From Bradyrhizobium sp. CCGUVB1N3 (GTDB taxonomy: Bacteria > Pseudomonadota > Alphaproteobacteria > Rhizobiales > Xanthobacteraceae), in NCBI RefSeq assembly GCF_024199925.1, contig NZ_JANADR010000001.1:8869501-8933500 (forward strand): a stretch of DNA of 64,000 nucleotides. The letters run 5' to 3'. Of this stretch, positions 57,048-64,000 are shown piece after piece; positions within the stretch are counted from its first letter, which is position 1, and each line of letters begins with the position of its first letter. Position numbers and translations under genes: made by a program. The notes beneath the pieces are model-generated. The model had not been told where the DNA came from and made no database searches. It saw only the letters and a list, made by a program, of their open reading frames with translations.

Positions 57048-58786
57048 CAGTTTCGCCTCAGCATGAAATCCCGACCAAGAACGGTCGCGCCGAGCAGGGT
57101 CAGCACGCCGGTCACGACCAGGAGCAGGACGGCGATCGCGGACAGCATTTCGTATTGACCTTGTTCGCTCAGCTCCAGCGTCAGCACAGAGACGACTCGG
57201 GTCTGCGGGCCGGAGAGGAAGATCGCGGTCGACAGCTCCCGCGTGGCGACGATGAAGATCAAGAGCCAGCTTCCGAACAGTGATTTCTTGAGGATCGGCA
57301 GCACCACCAGCCGCAGGGCGTTCGCCTGGTTGCCGCCCGCGATCCGCACGGCCTCTTCAAGTTCTGGATGCAGGCCCTGGATCGCCGAGTTGGAATTGGT
57401 GAACGCGATCGGCAGGAAGCGCGTGACAAAGGCAACGACGACCAGGGCGCCCAGGCCATAGAGCGCAAAAGGTGGCGGCGCATAGGCAGCGTAAAAGCAG
57501 ATTGCGAGCACGATGCCGGGCACCGCGAACGGCGCCAAGGTGATGTTGGCGAGCAACTGGGAATAGGGCAGGAGCTTGCGCTGCGAGATATAGGCGACCG
57601 CAAAGCCCAGGAGGGTGCAGATGGTGGCGGTGACGATGGCATATTCAAACGTGTTGAAGAGCGCTTGGCGGACCGTCGCCTGTTCGAACATCACTTGCTG
57701 AAAATTGCGCAAAGTGAAATTCGTCACCGACATCGGCAGCGCCCAGGCTTTGCTGAAAGACGTCTGCAGGATGATGCAGAGCGGCATGAACACGGTGAAG
57801 CCGGCGATCAGCATCGCATAGGCGAACAATATCCAGCGGTACGGGCCAAGCGCCATTGGTGCGCGGTGACCGCCTTTGCCGCCGACCGTGACATAGCTCT
57901 TGCGCGCCAGGAGGCGGCGCTGCACCCAAAGCAGTACGATGGTGATGCCGACCATCGGCATGGAGAACGCGGCGGCAACTTCGACCCTGATCGGATTTTC
58001 GAAGAAGGCTGCAAGTTGTGTGGTGACGACGTTGAAGCCCGCGGGGATCGCGATCAAGGCCGGTGTGCCGTAAAGGCCAAGCACTTCGAGGAACACCAGG
58101 AATACCGAACCGAGGATGGCCGGCAGCGCAAGCGGCAGGGTGACGCGAAGCGTGGCCCGCATCGGTCCCGCTCCGAGGATTGCGGCGGCTTCCTCCATCT
58201 CGGTGGAGATCAGCTCGAGCGCGGACTTTGCGAAGACATAAATCAGCGGAAATGAGTAGAGCGCGGTGACCAGCGCCAGTCCCCAGAACGTGAAGATGTT
58301 GAACGGCCCATGCGATGCGCCGGTGACAGCCATCCATGCCTTGTTGATCCAGCCGGCGTTCGGTCCGCCGAGCAGGATCCACCCGATGGCACCGACGAAG
58401 GGCGGAATCAGAAACGACGCCAGCACCACTGCGTGGACGAAGGCACGTCCGGGCATGTCGGTGCGCGCAACACCCCAGGCCAGCGGCACCGCAATGAGGC
58501 TGGCGAAGAGCGCGGCAGCAGCGCCGAGTTCCAGCGAATTGATCAGCGCCTGGACATAGCGCGGACGGCCGAACGCCGTGACGTAGTTCGCAAAGGTGAA
58601 GCTATGGTCGGAGGCCTTCGTAAAGCTGTACGTGACCAGTTGGAACAGTGGATTGGCGACCAGAAACAACAGCATCGCCACAAGTACGAATGCGACGAGT
58701 GTCGTCGGGTTGATGGTGGCGCGGAGCGCGGCCGCGACCTTTGTCGTGACGGCGCTCTGGGGCCTGGTTATTCCGAGATCGGCCAT
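57047..58786 (-). CDS. ABC transporter permease with two fused domains (FbpB-like)
   Basis: The protein has 579 residues with about 12 membrane segments in two halves. Each half has the EAA loop: EMEEAAAILGAGPMRATLRV in the first and ELEEAVRIAGGNQANALRLV in the second. Fused permeases of this size work in iron- and thiamine-type importers. The ATG at 58786 overlaps the stop of the crotonase-fold gene by one base; the reading frame upstream of it lies in that gene. Confidence 0.9.
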   Translation of the reverse strand: MADLGITRPQSAVTTKVAAALRATINPTTLVAFVLVAMLLFLVANPLFQLVTYSFTKASDHSFTFANYVTAFGRPRYVQALINSLELGAAAALFASLIAVPLAWGVARTDMPGRAFVHAVVLASFLIPPFVGAIGWILLGGPNAGWINKAWMAVTGASHGPFNIFTFWGLALVTALYSFPLIYVFAKSALELISTEMEEAAAILGAGPMRATLRVTLPLALPAILGSVFLVFLEVLGLYGTPALIAIPAGFNVVTTQLAAFFENPIRVEVAAAFSMPMVGITIVLLWVQRRLLARKSYVTVGGKGGHRAPMALGPYRWILFAYAMLIAGFTVFMPLCIILQTSFSKAWALPMSVTNFTLRNFQQVMFEQATVRQALFNTFEYAIVTATICTLLGFAVAYISQRKLLPYSQLLANITLAPFAVPGIVLAICFYAAYAPPPFALYGLGALVVVAFVTRFLPIAFTNSNSAIQGLHPELEEAVRIAGGNQANALRLVVLPILKKSLFGSWLLIFIVATRELSTAIFLSGPQTRVVSVLTLELSEQGQYEMLSAIAVLLLVVTGVLTLLGATVLGRDFMLRRN

Positions 58787-59607
58787 CACAGCCCTTGGAA
58801 CCTTGGCTTGCGCTTCTCCATGAACGCCTGCCGGCCTTCGCGGAAGTCCTGACTGTCCATGCACGCATTGCCGATGTCCTTGACGGCGGCCATGTCGCGC
58901 GCGTCGGGGTCCTTCAGCACCTGTGCGATGGTGATCTTGGAGGCCTGGATCGAGAGCGGCGCGTTGTTGGAGATAGTGCGCGCGATATCGATCGTTGCGC
59001 TCCACAATTGCGCATCCGGCAACACTCGGTCGACCAGGCCGATCCGCGCCGCTTCGGCGGAATCGATGCGCGAGCCCGTATACATCAGGAGTCGCGCCTG
59101 CGACGGCCCGACCAGGGATACGAGGTGCCGCAGGCCGTCATAGCCGTAGGCGATGCCGAGTCGGGCGGCAGGAATTCCAAACTGGCTCTGGTCGGAAGCG
59201 ATACGGATATCCGCCAGCATCGCAACGAGCATGCCGCCGCCAAGGCAGAAGCCGCGGATGCAGGCGATGGTCGGTTTGGGATAGTCGCCAAACAGCACGC
59301 GCTGCGTCTCGCTGCGCCGGGAATAGTCCTCGGAGACCTCCGCATTGTACCGGACCTTCTCGAACTGGCTGATGTCCGCGCCCGAGATGAAGGCCTTGTC
59401 GCCGGCGCCGACCAGGACCACGACCCGCACTTCGGGATCGTCGCGCAGCGCGGTGAGCGCGCTGCCGAAGCCCTCCCACATCTCGAGCGACATCGCGTTG
59501 TGCTTCTCGGGATTGTTGAAGGTGATGATTCCGACGCCATCGGAGACGTGCTGCAGAATCTTGCCGCCGGCGTAGAACTTTGCGGGGGTCTTGGCGATAT
59601 CTGGCAT
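58786..59607 (-). CDS. Enoyl-CoA hydratase/isomerase-family (crotonase fold) protein
   Basis: The protein has 273 residues. Oxyanion-hole segments are GDKAFISGADISQF and CIRGFCLGGGMLVAMLADI. The segment that normally holds the catalytic Glu (PE..LG..PG) reads IPAARLGIAYGYDGLRHL, so that Glu seems to be Ala. It may catalyse a different crotonase-type reaction (isomerase, decarboxylase or ring hydrolysis). It lies between the GST and permease genes in the six-gene operon. Confidence 0.82.
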   Translation of the reverse strand: MPDIAKTPAKFYAGGKILQHVSDGVGIITFNNPEKHNAMSLEMWEGFGSALTALRDDPEVRVVVLVGAGDKAFISGADISQFEKVRYNAEVSEDYSRRSETQRVLFGDYPKPTIACIRGFCLGGGMLVAMLADIRIASDQSQFGIPAARLGIAYGYDGLRHLVSLVGPSQARLLMYTGSRIDSAEAARIGLVDRVLPDAQLWSATIDIARTISNNAPLSIQASKITIAQVLKDPDARDMAAVKDIGNACMDSQDFREGRQAFMEKRKPRFQGL

Positions 59608-59627
59608 GGGTCGAATCCAATCTGGCT

Positions 59628-60353
59628 TCAGGGACCGAGGAAGGGGCCGAAGTCTGCGCGCAGGAACGCCGGTCGCTCCTGCAATTTTGTCCACCATTCG
59701 TTGACGCGGGGATGTTTCTGCGCGGTGACCTCGTCCGGTGCGATTTCCTCGTCGATTCTTTTCACGAACGGGGCGGCGGCAATATCGGCTATCGAATAGG
59801 CCTTCCCGACCAGCCAACCGGACGGTTTGAGCGCGTCTTCCATCTTGTCGAGCAGCACGACGAGCTTTCCTCGCGCGGCGTCGCGTTCTTCTTCGGTGTA
59901 AGGTTTGCGGGCCACCCGCAGCCAGGCTTCCTGCCGTTCCTTGCTGGGAATGCTCTTGAGCTTCTCGGCCAATTCGGCATCGGTCCATTGCGATGCTGTC
60001 TTCTGCAAATGGTGGCGCCAGTTGAAGATGATGAGATTGCCGATCAGGCCGTCGATATGCCTGATCCAGTTGCGCATTTCGGCGCGTTCGAAAGGCGTGT
60101 CGGGACGCAGCGGGGGATCGGGGTAGGTCTCGTCGAGATATTCGCAGATCGTGCCGCTTTCGTGCAGCGGCTTGCCATCGTGAATCAGGGTCGGAATCAC
60201 GCCGAGCGGATTGATCTTCAGGTACTCGGGCGAGTGATGTTCCATCTTCGCCATGTCGACGACATGGCCCTCATACCTGAGGCCCTTCTCCTCGAGGCAC
60301 AGCCGCACGCGGCGCGAGGCGCTCGAACGTGAGCCGTGGTGAAGGATGATCAT
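59628..60353 (-). CDS. Glutathione S-transferase
   Basis: The protein has 241 residues from MIILHHGSRSS, preceded by CAGGAG; the ATG 27 bases upstream is less well placed. The N-terminal thioredoxin-like domain has SSASRRVRLCLEEKGL, NPLGVIPTLIHDG and the glutathione-binding HESGTICEYLDETYP. The C-terminal helical domain ends SIADIAAAPFVKRIDEE. In this operon it may isomerise or dechlorinate a pathway intermediate, or detoxify. Confidence 0.85.
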   Translation of the reverse strand: MIILHHGSRSSASRRVRLCLEEKGLRYEGHVVDMAKMEHHSPEYLKINPLGVIPTLIHDGKPLHESGTICEYLDETYPDPPLRPDTPFERAEMRNWIRHIDGLIGNLIIFNWRHHLQKTASQWTDAELAEKLKSIPSKERQEAWLRVARKPYTEEERDAARGKLVVLLDKMEDALKPSGWLVGKAYSIADIAAAPFVKRIDEEIAPDEVTAQKHPRVNEWWTKLQERPAFLRADFGPFLGP

Positions 60354-60383
60354 GCGGTCTGCTCCTGAAATCGGCGCCACGGC

Positions 60384-61421
60384 TCAAACGCCGAAGGTGT
60401 CGCGCCACTTCTCTGTGAGTTCCGGAATACCCTTGATGATTTCGTCGATCGTCGGCCGGATCGTCTTGAGATCGTCAAGCTTCTTGAATCCTGCGGGGAC
60501 GGCGACATCGCGCCGCAGCGGCACACCGAATTCCTCGATGTCCTCGCCCGCAGTTTCTGCCGAGTAGAGGAACTCCATGAACAGCTTTGCGGCGTTGGGG
60601 TGCTTGCTGTTCCTCATGATTGCCGAGCCGGAGATCATCAACACGGAGCCTTCGTCCGGGTAGGACACCGCGATCGGATTGCCCTGGGCGGCGCTGCGCA
60701 GCACGAGTGCCGATGGGCTCGCCGCGACGCTGCGCTCGCCGGATACCAGCACGGTCACGGTGTCGATGATGGAACGCCCAACATGCGGCTTGAGCGCCGC
60801 GAGCTGCTCGAAATAATCCCAACCATAGAGCTTGTTCATCTGCACCACCCAAGTGCCGACAAAGCCGCTGAAGCCTGGATGGCCGACGACGGATTGGGCC
60901 TTCCATTTGGGATCGATGAATTCCTTCCAGGTCTTCGGCGCTTGCTCCGGCTTCACCTTGTTGGTGTTGTAGGCAAGGCCGACTGTCGTAGCGCCGACAA
61001 CCTGGTAGGCATTATCGGGATCGACGCCCAGGAAACGCGGATCGATTTCCTCGATCGAGCGTGGCTTGTAGGGCATCAATTGGCCGCGCTCTTTCAGCGC
61101 GACGTACTGGCCCATATCGGTGGACGCAAACACGTCGCAATTCGCAACATTGGCCTGGATATCCTGGCTCAGTCGCTGGTAGGCGACCTGAGCCGTCGCC
61201 CGCACGACATTCACCCTGACGCCGGGAAAGGCCTTGGTGAAGATCGCCGCATGTTTTTCCGCGCGATCCGACGGCCAATAGACGATGTACCAGGTGAGTT
61301 CGCCTTCGGTTTTGGCCTTCGCATAGAGCTCGGCAATGTAATCGGCCTGCGAACTGGCGGGCCGGATTCCCAGCAGCGCGACGGCGCTTCCGGTCAGAAA
61401 ACCTCTTCGGTCGATCATCAA
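60384..61421 (-). CDS. ABC transporter substrate-binding protein (iron/PotD type), Tat-exported
   Basis: The protein has 345 residues. MMIDRRGFLTGSAVALLG is a twin-arginine signal, so it folds in the cytoplasm before export. SBP_bac_6-like segments include GELTWYIVYWPSDRAEKHAA, FPGVRVNVVRATAQVAYQRL, VVGATTVGLAYNTNKVKPEQ and HPNAAKLFMEFLYSAE. It is the first gene of the six-gene operon and supplies ligand to the fused permease. Given the catabolic neighbours, the ligand is more likely an organic acid than iron. Confidence 0.88.
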   Translation of the reverse strand: MMIDRRGFLTGSAVALLGIRPASSQADYIAELYAKAKTEGELTWYIVYWPSDRAEKHAAIFTKAFPGVRVNVVRATAQVAYQRLSQDIQANVANCDVFASTDMGQYVALKERGQLMPYKPRSIEEIDPRFLGVDPDNAYQVVGATTVGLAYNTNKVKPEQAPKTWKEFIDPKWKAQSVVGHPGFSGFVGTWVVQMNKLYGWDYFEQLAALKPHVGRSIIDTVTVLVSGERSVAASPSALVLRSAAQGNPIAVSYPDEGSVLMISGSAIMRNSKHPNAAKLFMEFLYSAETAGEDIEEFGVPLRRDVAVPAGFKKLDDLKTIRPTIDEIIKGIPELTEKWRDTFGV

Positions 61422-61506
61422 TGGGCTCTCCCAGCAGGCTGACGCTCTCGGGCGCCTTCCGAAGGCTTCCTTTCAGCATTGATTTTACGTATGCGCAAGG
61501 CTAATT

Positions 61507-61518
61507 TATGTATACATA
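61507..61518. promoter_or_regulatory. Candidate GntR operator
   Basis: TATGTATACATA is a perfect 12-bp palindrome that fits the GT-N-AC core of FadR-type sites. It ends where the AGGAGAAG ribosome site of the GntR gene begins and lies 86 bases from the divergent binding-protein start, so it could mediate autorepression and control of the operon. Confidence 0.6.
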
Positions 61519-61530
61519 GGAGAAGCAGTC

Positions 61531-62196
61531 ATGCGGGTAAGGACCAGCGACGCCCTTCGCAAGGAGCTGGAGGACGATATCGAGCACGGCCGGTTGTTGC
61601 CGGGCGACAGGCTCGATGAACAAACCTTGGCAGAGCGATTTGAAGTGTCGCGCACGCCCGCGCGGGAGGCGCTCTTGCAGCTCGCTGCCGCTGGTATCGT
61701 GCAACTGGTGCCGCGCCATGGGGCGGTGGTCTCCGGCGTTTCTCCGCAGCTCGCGATCGGTATGGTCGAAGTGCTGACCGCGCTTGAGGCCGAAGCGGCT
61801 GGGCTCGCGGCCCGGCGGATGTCGGCGGCCGAAAAGGTGCAGCTCGTCAAGCTGCATCTCGCGTCACAGGCTGCAGTCAAGCGGCTGGATAACCCGACTT
61901 ACATCGAGAACAACGCGGCGTTTCACGAGGCGATCTATCAGGGGGCACGCAACGAATTCCTGGCGGAACAGGTCAGGCTGACGCGGCAGCGCATGCGGTT
62001 TTATCACCGCAGCAGCCTCAATCAGCCGGCCCGGCTAAAGGCATCGTGGCAGGAACACGCGCGGATAACTGACGCGATCAAGAGCGGCGACGAGGCCCTG
62101 GCGCAACAGGCAATGCGCGAGCACATCCTGTTTGGAGGGCGGGTGTTCGCTGACATGATCGCGAGTCTCTCCAAAACTGAAAGCCGTAAACCATGA
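61531..62196 (+). CDS. GntR-family regulator (FadR subfamily, FCD domain)
   Basis: The protein has 221 residues. The winged helix has LRKELEDDIEHGRLLPGDRL, LAERFEVSRTPAREALLQL and IVQLVPRHGAVV; the FCD domain has ALEAEAAGLAARRM, ENNAAFHEAIYQGA and HARITDAIKSGD, with the His residues that bind a metal and a carboxylic acid. It is divergent from the six-gene import and catabolic operon and overlaps the next gene (ATGA), so both units are probably under its control. Confidence 0.9.
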   Translation: MRVRTSDALRKELEDDIEHGRLLPGDRLDEQTLAERFEVSRTPAREALLQLAAAGIVQLVPRHGAVVSGVSPQLAIGMVEVLTALEAEAAGLAARRMSAAEKVQLVKLHLASQAAVKRLDNPTYIENNAAFHEAIYQGARNEFLAEQVRLTRQRMRFYHRSSLNQPARLKASWQEHARITDAIKSGDEALAQQAMREHILFGGRVFADMIASLSKTESRKP

Positions 62197-63173
62197 AAAC
62201 TGCCGTCGTTCGCATTCACCGCCATGGCGGGCCCGAAGTGCTGCAATACGAGGAGGCCGAACTGCGCAGTCCCGGGCCCGGCGAGGTGCTGCTGGCGCAA
62301 ACCGCGATCGGCCTGAACTTCGCCGACACCTATCAGCGCGAGGGCGAAGCGGGTCCGCACGATACGGCTGCCATGCCGATCATCCTGGGCGGGCAAGGTG
62401 CCGGCGTCATCGAGACGGTTGGCTCCGGCGTGTCCCTCTTCAAGCCAGGTGACAGAGTCGCCTACATCCATCCTGGCGCCTACGCCGAGCGGCGCGTCGT
62501 CCCTGCCGGTACATTGTTGCATTTGCCCCCGCAGATTTCCGACGAAGTCGCCGCAGCAACGCTGCTGCGGGGGCTCACGGCCGAATACCTGGTGCGGCGC
62601 CTCTACAAGATAAAGCCTGGTGACGTCGCGCTGGTGCATGCTGCGGCGGGCGGCATGGGGCTGTTGCTTGGGCAGTGGGCTAATGCGCTGGGTGCGCGCG
62701 TCATCGGCACGGTCGGCGCCGACAGCAAGGTCGATATCGCGAAAGCGCACGGCTGCCGGGATGTGATCGTCTATAGCCGCGAGGACTTTGCTGCCCTTAC
62801 CATGGAGCTGACCAACGGCGTCGGCGCTGACGTGATCTATGACGGTGTCGGAAAATCAGCGTTTCTGAAGTCGCTCGATTGCATCCGCCCGATGGGCATG
62901 GTGATCAGCTACGGCACGGCGTCGGGAAATGTCGGTGCGTTCGACCTGCAATTGCTGCACCGGAAGTCGATCATTGTGACGCGGCCGACGCTGCGGACTT
63001 GGATCGCCACGCGTACCGACTACGAAGCCGCCGCGGCCGCGTTCTTCGACGCCGTGATATCGGGCAAGGTGCGCGCCGAGGTCAATCGCAGCTATGCCTT
63101 GCGCGACATCAGACGTGCCCATGAAGAGCTGGAGAGCCGCGCCACGGTCGGACCTGCGGTCATTATCCCGTGA
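62193..63173 (+). CDS. Quinone oxidoreductase (QOR-type MDR)
   Basis: The protein has 326 residues: HRHGGPEVLQYEEAEL, GLNFADTYQREG, GGQGAGVIETVGSG, the nucleotide-binding AAAGGMGLLLGQWANALGAR and VIYDGVGKSAFLKSL are diagnostic for NADPH:quinone oxidoreductases. No zinc ligands are seen. The ATG overlaps the GntR stop by four bases, so it is co-translated with its regulator. Confidence 0.9.
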   Translation: MKTAVVRIHRHGGPEVLQYEEAELRSPGPGEVLLAQTAIGLNFADTYQREGEAGPHDTAAMPIILGGQGAGVIETVGSGVSLFKPGDRVAYIHPGAYAERRVVPAGTLLHLPPQISDEVAAATLLRGLTAEYLVRRLYKIKPGDVALVHAAAGGMGLLLGQWANALGARVIGTVGADSKVDIAKAHGCRDVIVYSREDFAALTMELTNGVGADVIYDGVGKSAFLKSLDCIRPMGMVISYGTASGNVGAFDLQLLHRKSIIVTRPTLRTWIATRTDYEAAAAAFFDAVISGKVRAEVNRSYALRDIRRAHEELESRATVGPAVIIP

Positions 63174-63276
63174 TGCCAAATCCGAGTCTGCCTACGTGTT
63201 GCGGGCTCGAGAAATAGTGTGCCTGTCGACCAGGTAGGCGCTCGGTCAATTTATCAGAAGTCCGGACAAGCCTACG

Positions 63277-63966
63277 ATGATCGAACTCTATTACTGGCCG
63301 ACTCCAAATGGCCACAAGATCGCTATGTTTCTCGAAGAGGCCTCGGTTCCCTACAAGTTGTTTCCCGTCAACATCCGCACCGGCGACCAGCTCAAGCCGG
63401 AATTTTTGGAGATATCGCCGAACAATCGTATCCCCGCCATTGTGGATCGCGAACCTCTCGATGGAGGAAAATCGATTTCTGTCTTCGAGTCGGGAGCGGT
63501 TCTTGCGTATCTTGCCGAGAAGACTGGAAAGCTCCTCTCGTCCGATGTGCGGGTCAAATACGACACACTGCAGTGGTTGTTCTGGCAGGTCGGTGGGCTC
63601 GGTCCAATAGCGGGGCAGAATCATCATTTCGGGATCTACGCTTCCGAACGGCTGCCCTACGCTGTCAACCGTTTCGTCAATGAGACCAGCAGGCTTTACG
63701 GCGTGCTGAACAAACGTCTGGCCGACCGCGAATTTCTAGTGGGCGACTATTCGATCGCCGACATCGCAAGCTATCCTTGGGTCATACCGCATGAACGGCA
63801 GGGCCAGAACCTCGATGATTTTCCGCATCTCAAGCGCTGGTTCGCGGCCATCCAGGCGAGGCCCGCAACCATGCGTGCTGATGCGCTGACGGCGCAGATC
63901 GAACCGAATGGAGGGTTTAGCGCCGTTATTCGAGGGCAAAGGCCACTCGCGAGCCCACACGGATGA
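63277..63966 (+). CDS. YfcG-like glutathione transferase / disulfide-bond reductase
   Basis: The protein has 229 residues. IELYYWPTPNGHKIAMFLEE, GDQLKPEFLEISPNNRIPAI and the motif LFWQVGGLGPIAGQNHHF are typical of the Nu-class YfcG/YghU proteins, which use Thr/Asn residues and glutathione to reduce disulfides. It follows the quinone reductase by 103 bases. The last 34 bases of the window beyond it show no complete gene. Confidence 0.88.
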   Translation: MIELYYWPTPNGHKIAMFLEEASVPYKLFPVNIRTGDQLKPEFLEISPNNRIPAIVDREPLDGGKSISVFESGAVLAYLAEKTGKLLSSDVRVKYDTLQWLFWQVGGLGPIAGQNHHFGIYASERLPYAVNRFVNETSRLYGVLNKRLADREFLVGDYSIADIASYPWVIPHERQGQNLDDFPHLKRWFAAIQARPATMRADALTAQIEPNGGFSAVIRGQRPLASPHG

Positions 63967-64000
63967 GGTGGAAGGCAGACTGGTGAGGATGTCGGCAAGC

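Noticed and set aside
57368..58255. + strand frame of 295 codons
   Set aside because: It is antisense to the fused ABC permease; the hydrophobic permease reading is clearly the real one.
58795..59799. + strand frame of 334 codons
   Set aside because: It is antisense to the crotonase-fold gene and shows no motif of its own.

Overview
The window looks like an accessory, mosaic stretch of a high-GC alphaproteobacterial chromosome, most likely Bradyrhizobium or a close relative. The reasons are the small DUF1508 and DUF3606 proteins, IS3 and IS110/IS1111 elements, intergenic palindromic repeats, and the many xanthine-dehydrogenase-type, CaiB-type and ABC-importer genes. No database search was run; family names come from motifs and recalled relatives.

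Layout. 0-3.3 kb: a frameshifted PPP phosphatase gene runs off the left edge, divergent from a beta-CASP metallo-beta-lactamase nuclease whose 3' end overlaps a PD-(D/E)XK-like nuclease, followed by a small secreted protein. 3.4-12.1 kb: mobile debris. An IS with near-perfect terminal inverted repeats truncates a phage gene. Degraded small genes follow, then an IS110/IS1111 element nested exactly in the OrfA/OrfB junction of a truncated IS3 element, all inside a block bounded by inverted copies of a long intergenic repeat. The region ends with a 3' fragment of tRNA-Lys(CTT) and a truncated tyrosine integrase.

13.6-34.8 kb: a coherent catabolic island, probably for an N-heterocycle or cyclic ureide. 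It encodes an isochorismatase-like amidohydrolase, a BMP-type ABC importer (binding protein, double ATPase, two permeases), a MarR regulator, a molybdenum hydroxylase (FAD subunit, large subunit, 2Fe-2S subunit, second large subunit), two cupins, a nitrilase-superfamily hydrolase, a CoxG protein, a HxGTHxD cyclase/hydrolase, an NCS2 nucleobase permease, an SDR and an alpha/beta hydrolase. Two nearly identical XRE-cupin regulators lie about 7.5 kb apart in it, next to TTCAA/TTGAA dyads. The inferred logic is uptake, ring hydroxylation by the Mo enzyme, ring opening by the cyclase-family hydrolase, and release of ammonia by the nitrilase and isochorismatase enzymes. A malate synthase G fragment and a tRNA-Gln(TTG) 3' fragment close this region.

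35.6-41.8 kb: a leftward set of secreted proteins (lipase, GH31 sulfoquinovosidase-like enzyme, DUF4403 protein), then a monooxygenase-fold protein and an exported cupin. 41.9-47.4 kb: a gene graveyard with a LysR gene, a chimeric MOSC/reductase/redoxin gene, a GntR fragment, an AraC regulator, an intact ferredoxin and a CYP153-type P450 with an internal deletion. 47.6-54.7 kb: a LacI regulator divergent from a catabolic operon holding two similar branched-chain-type binding proteins, VOC, MDR, carboxymuconolactone-decarboxylase-like and aldo/keto reductase genes. 54.7-64 kb: a leftward six-gene operon mixing an iron-type ABC importer with GST, crotonase-fold and CaiB CoA-transferase enzymes, divergent from a GntR-quinone reductase pair and a YfcG-like GST.
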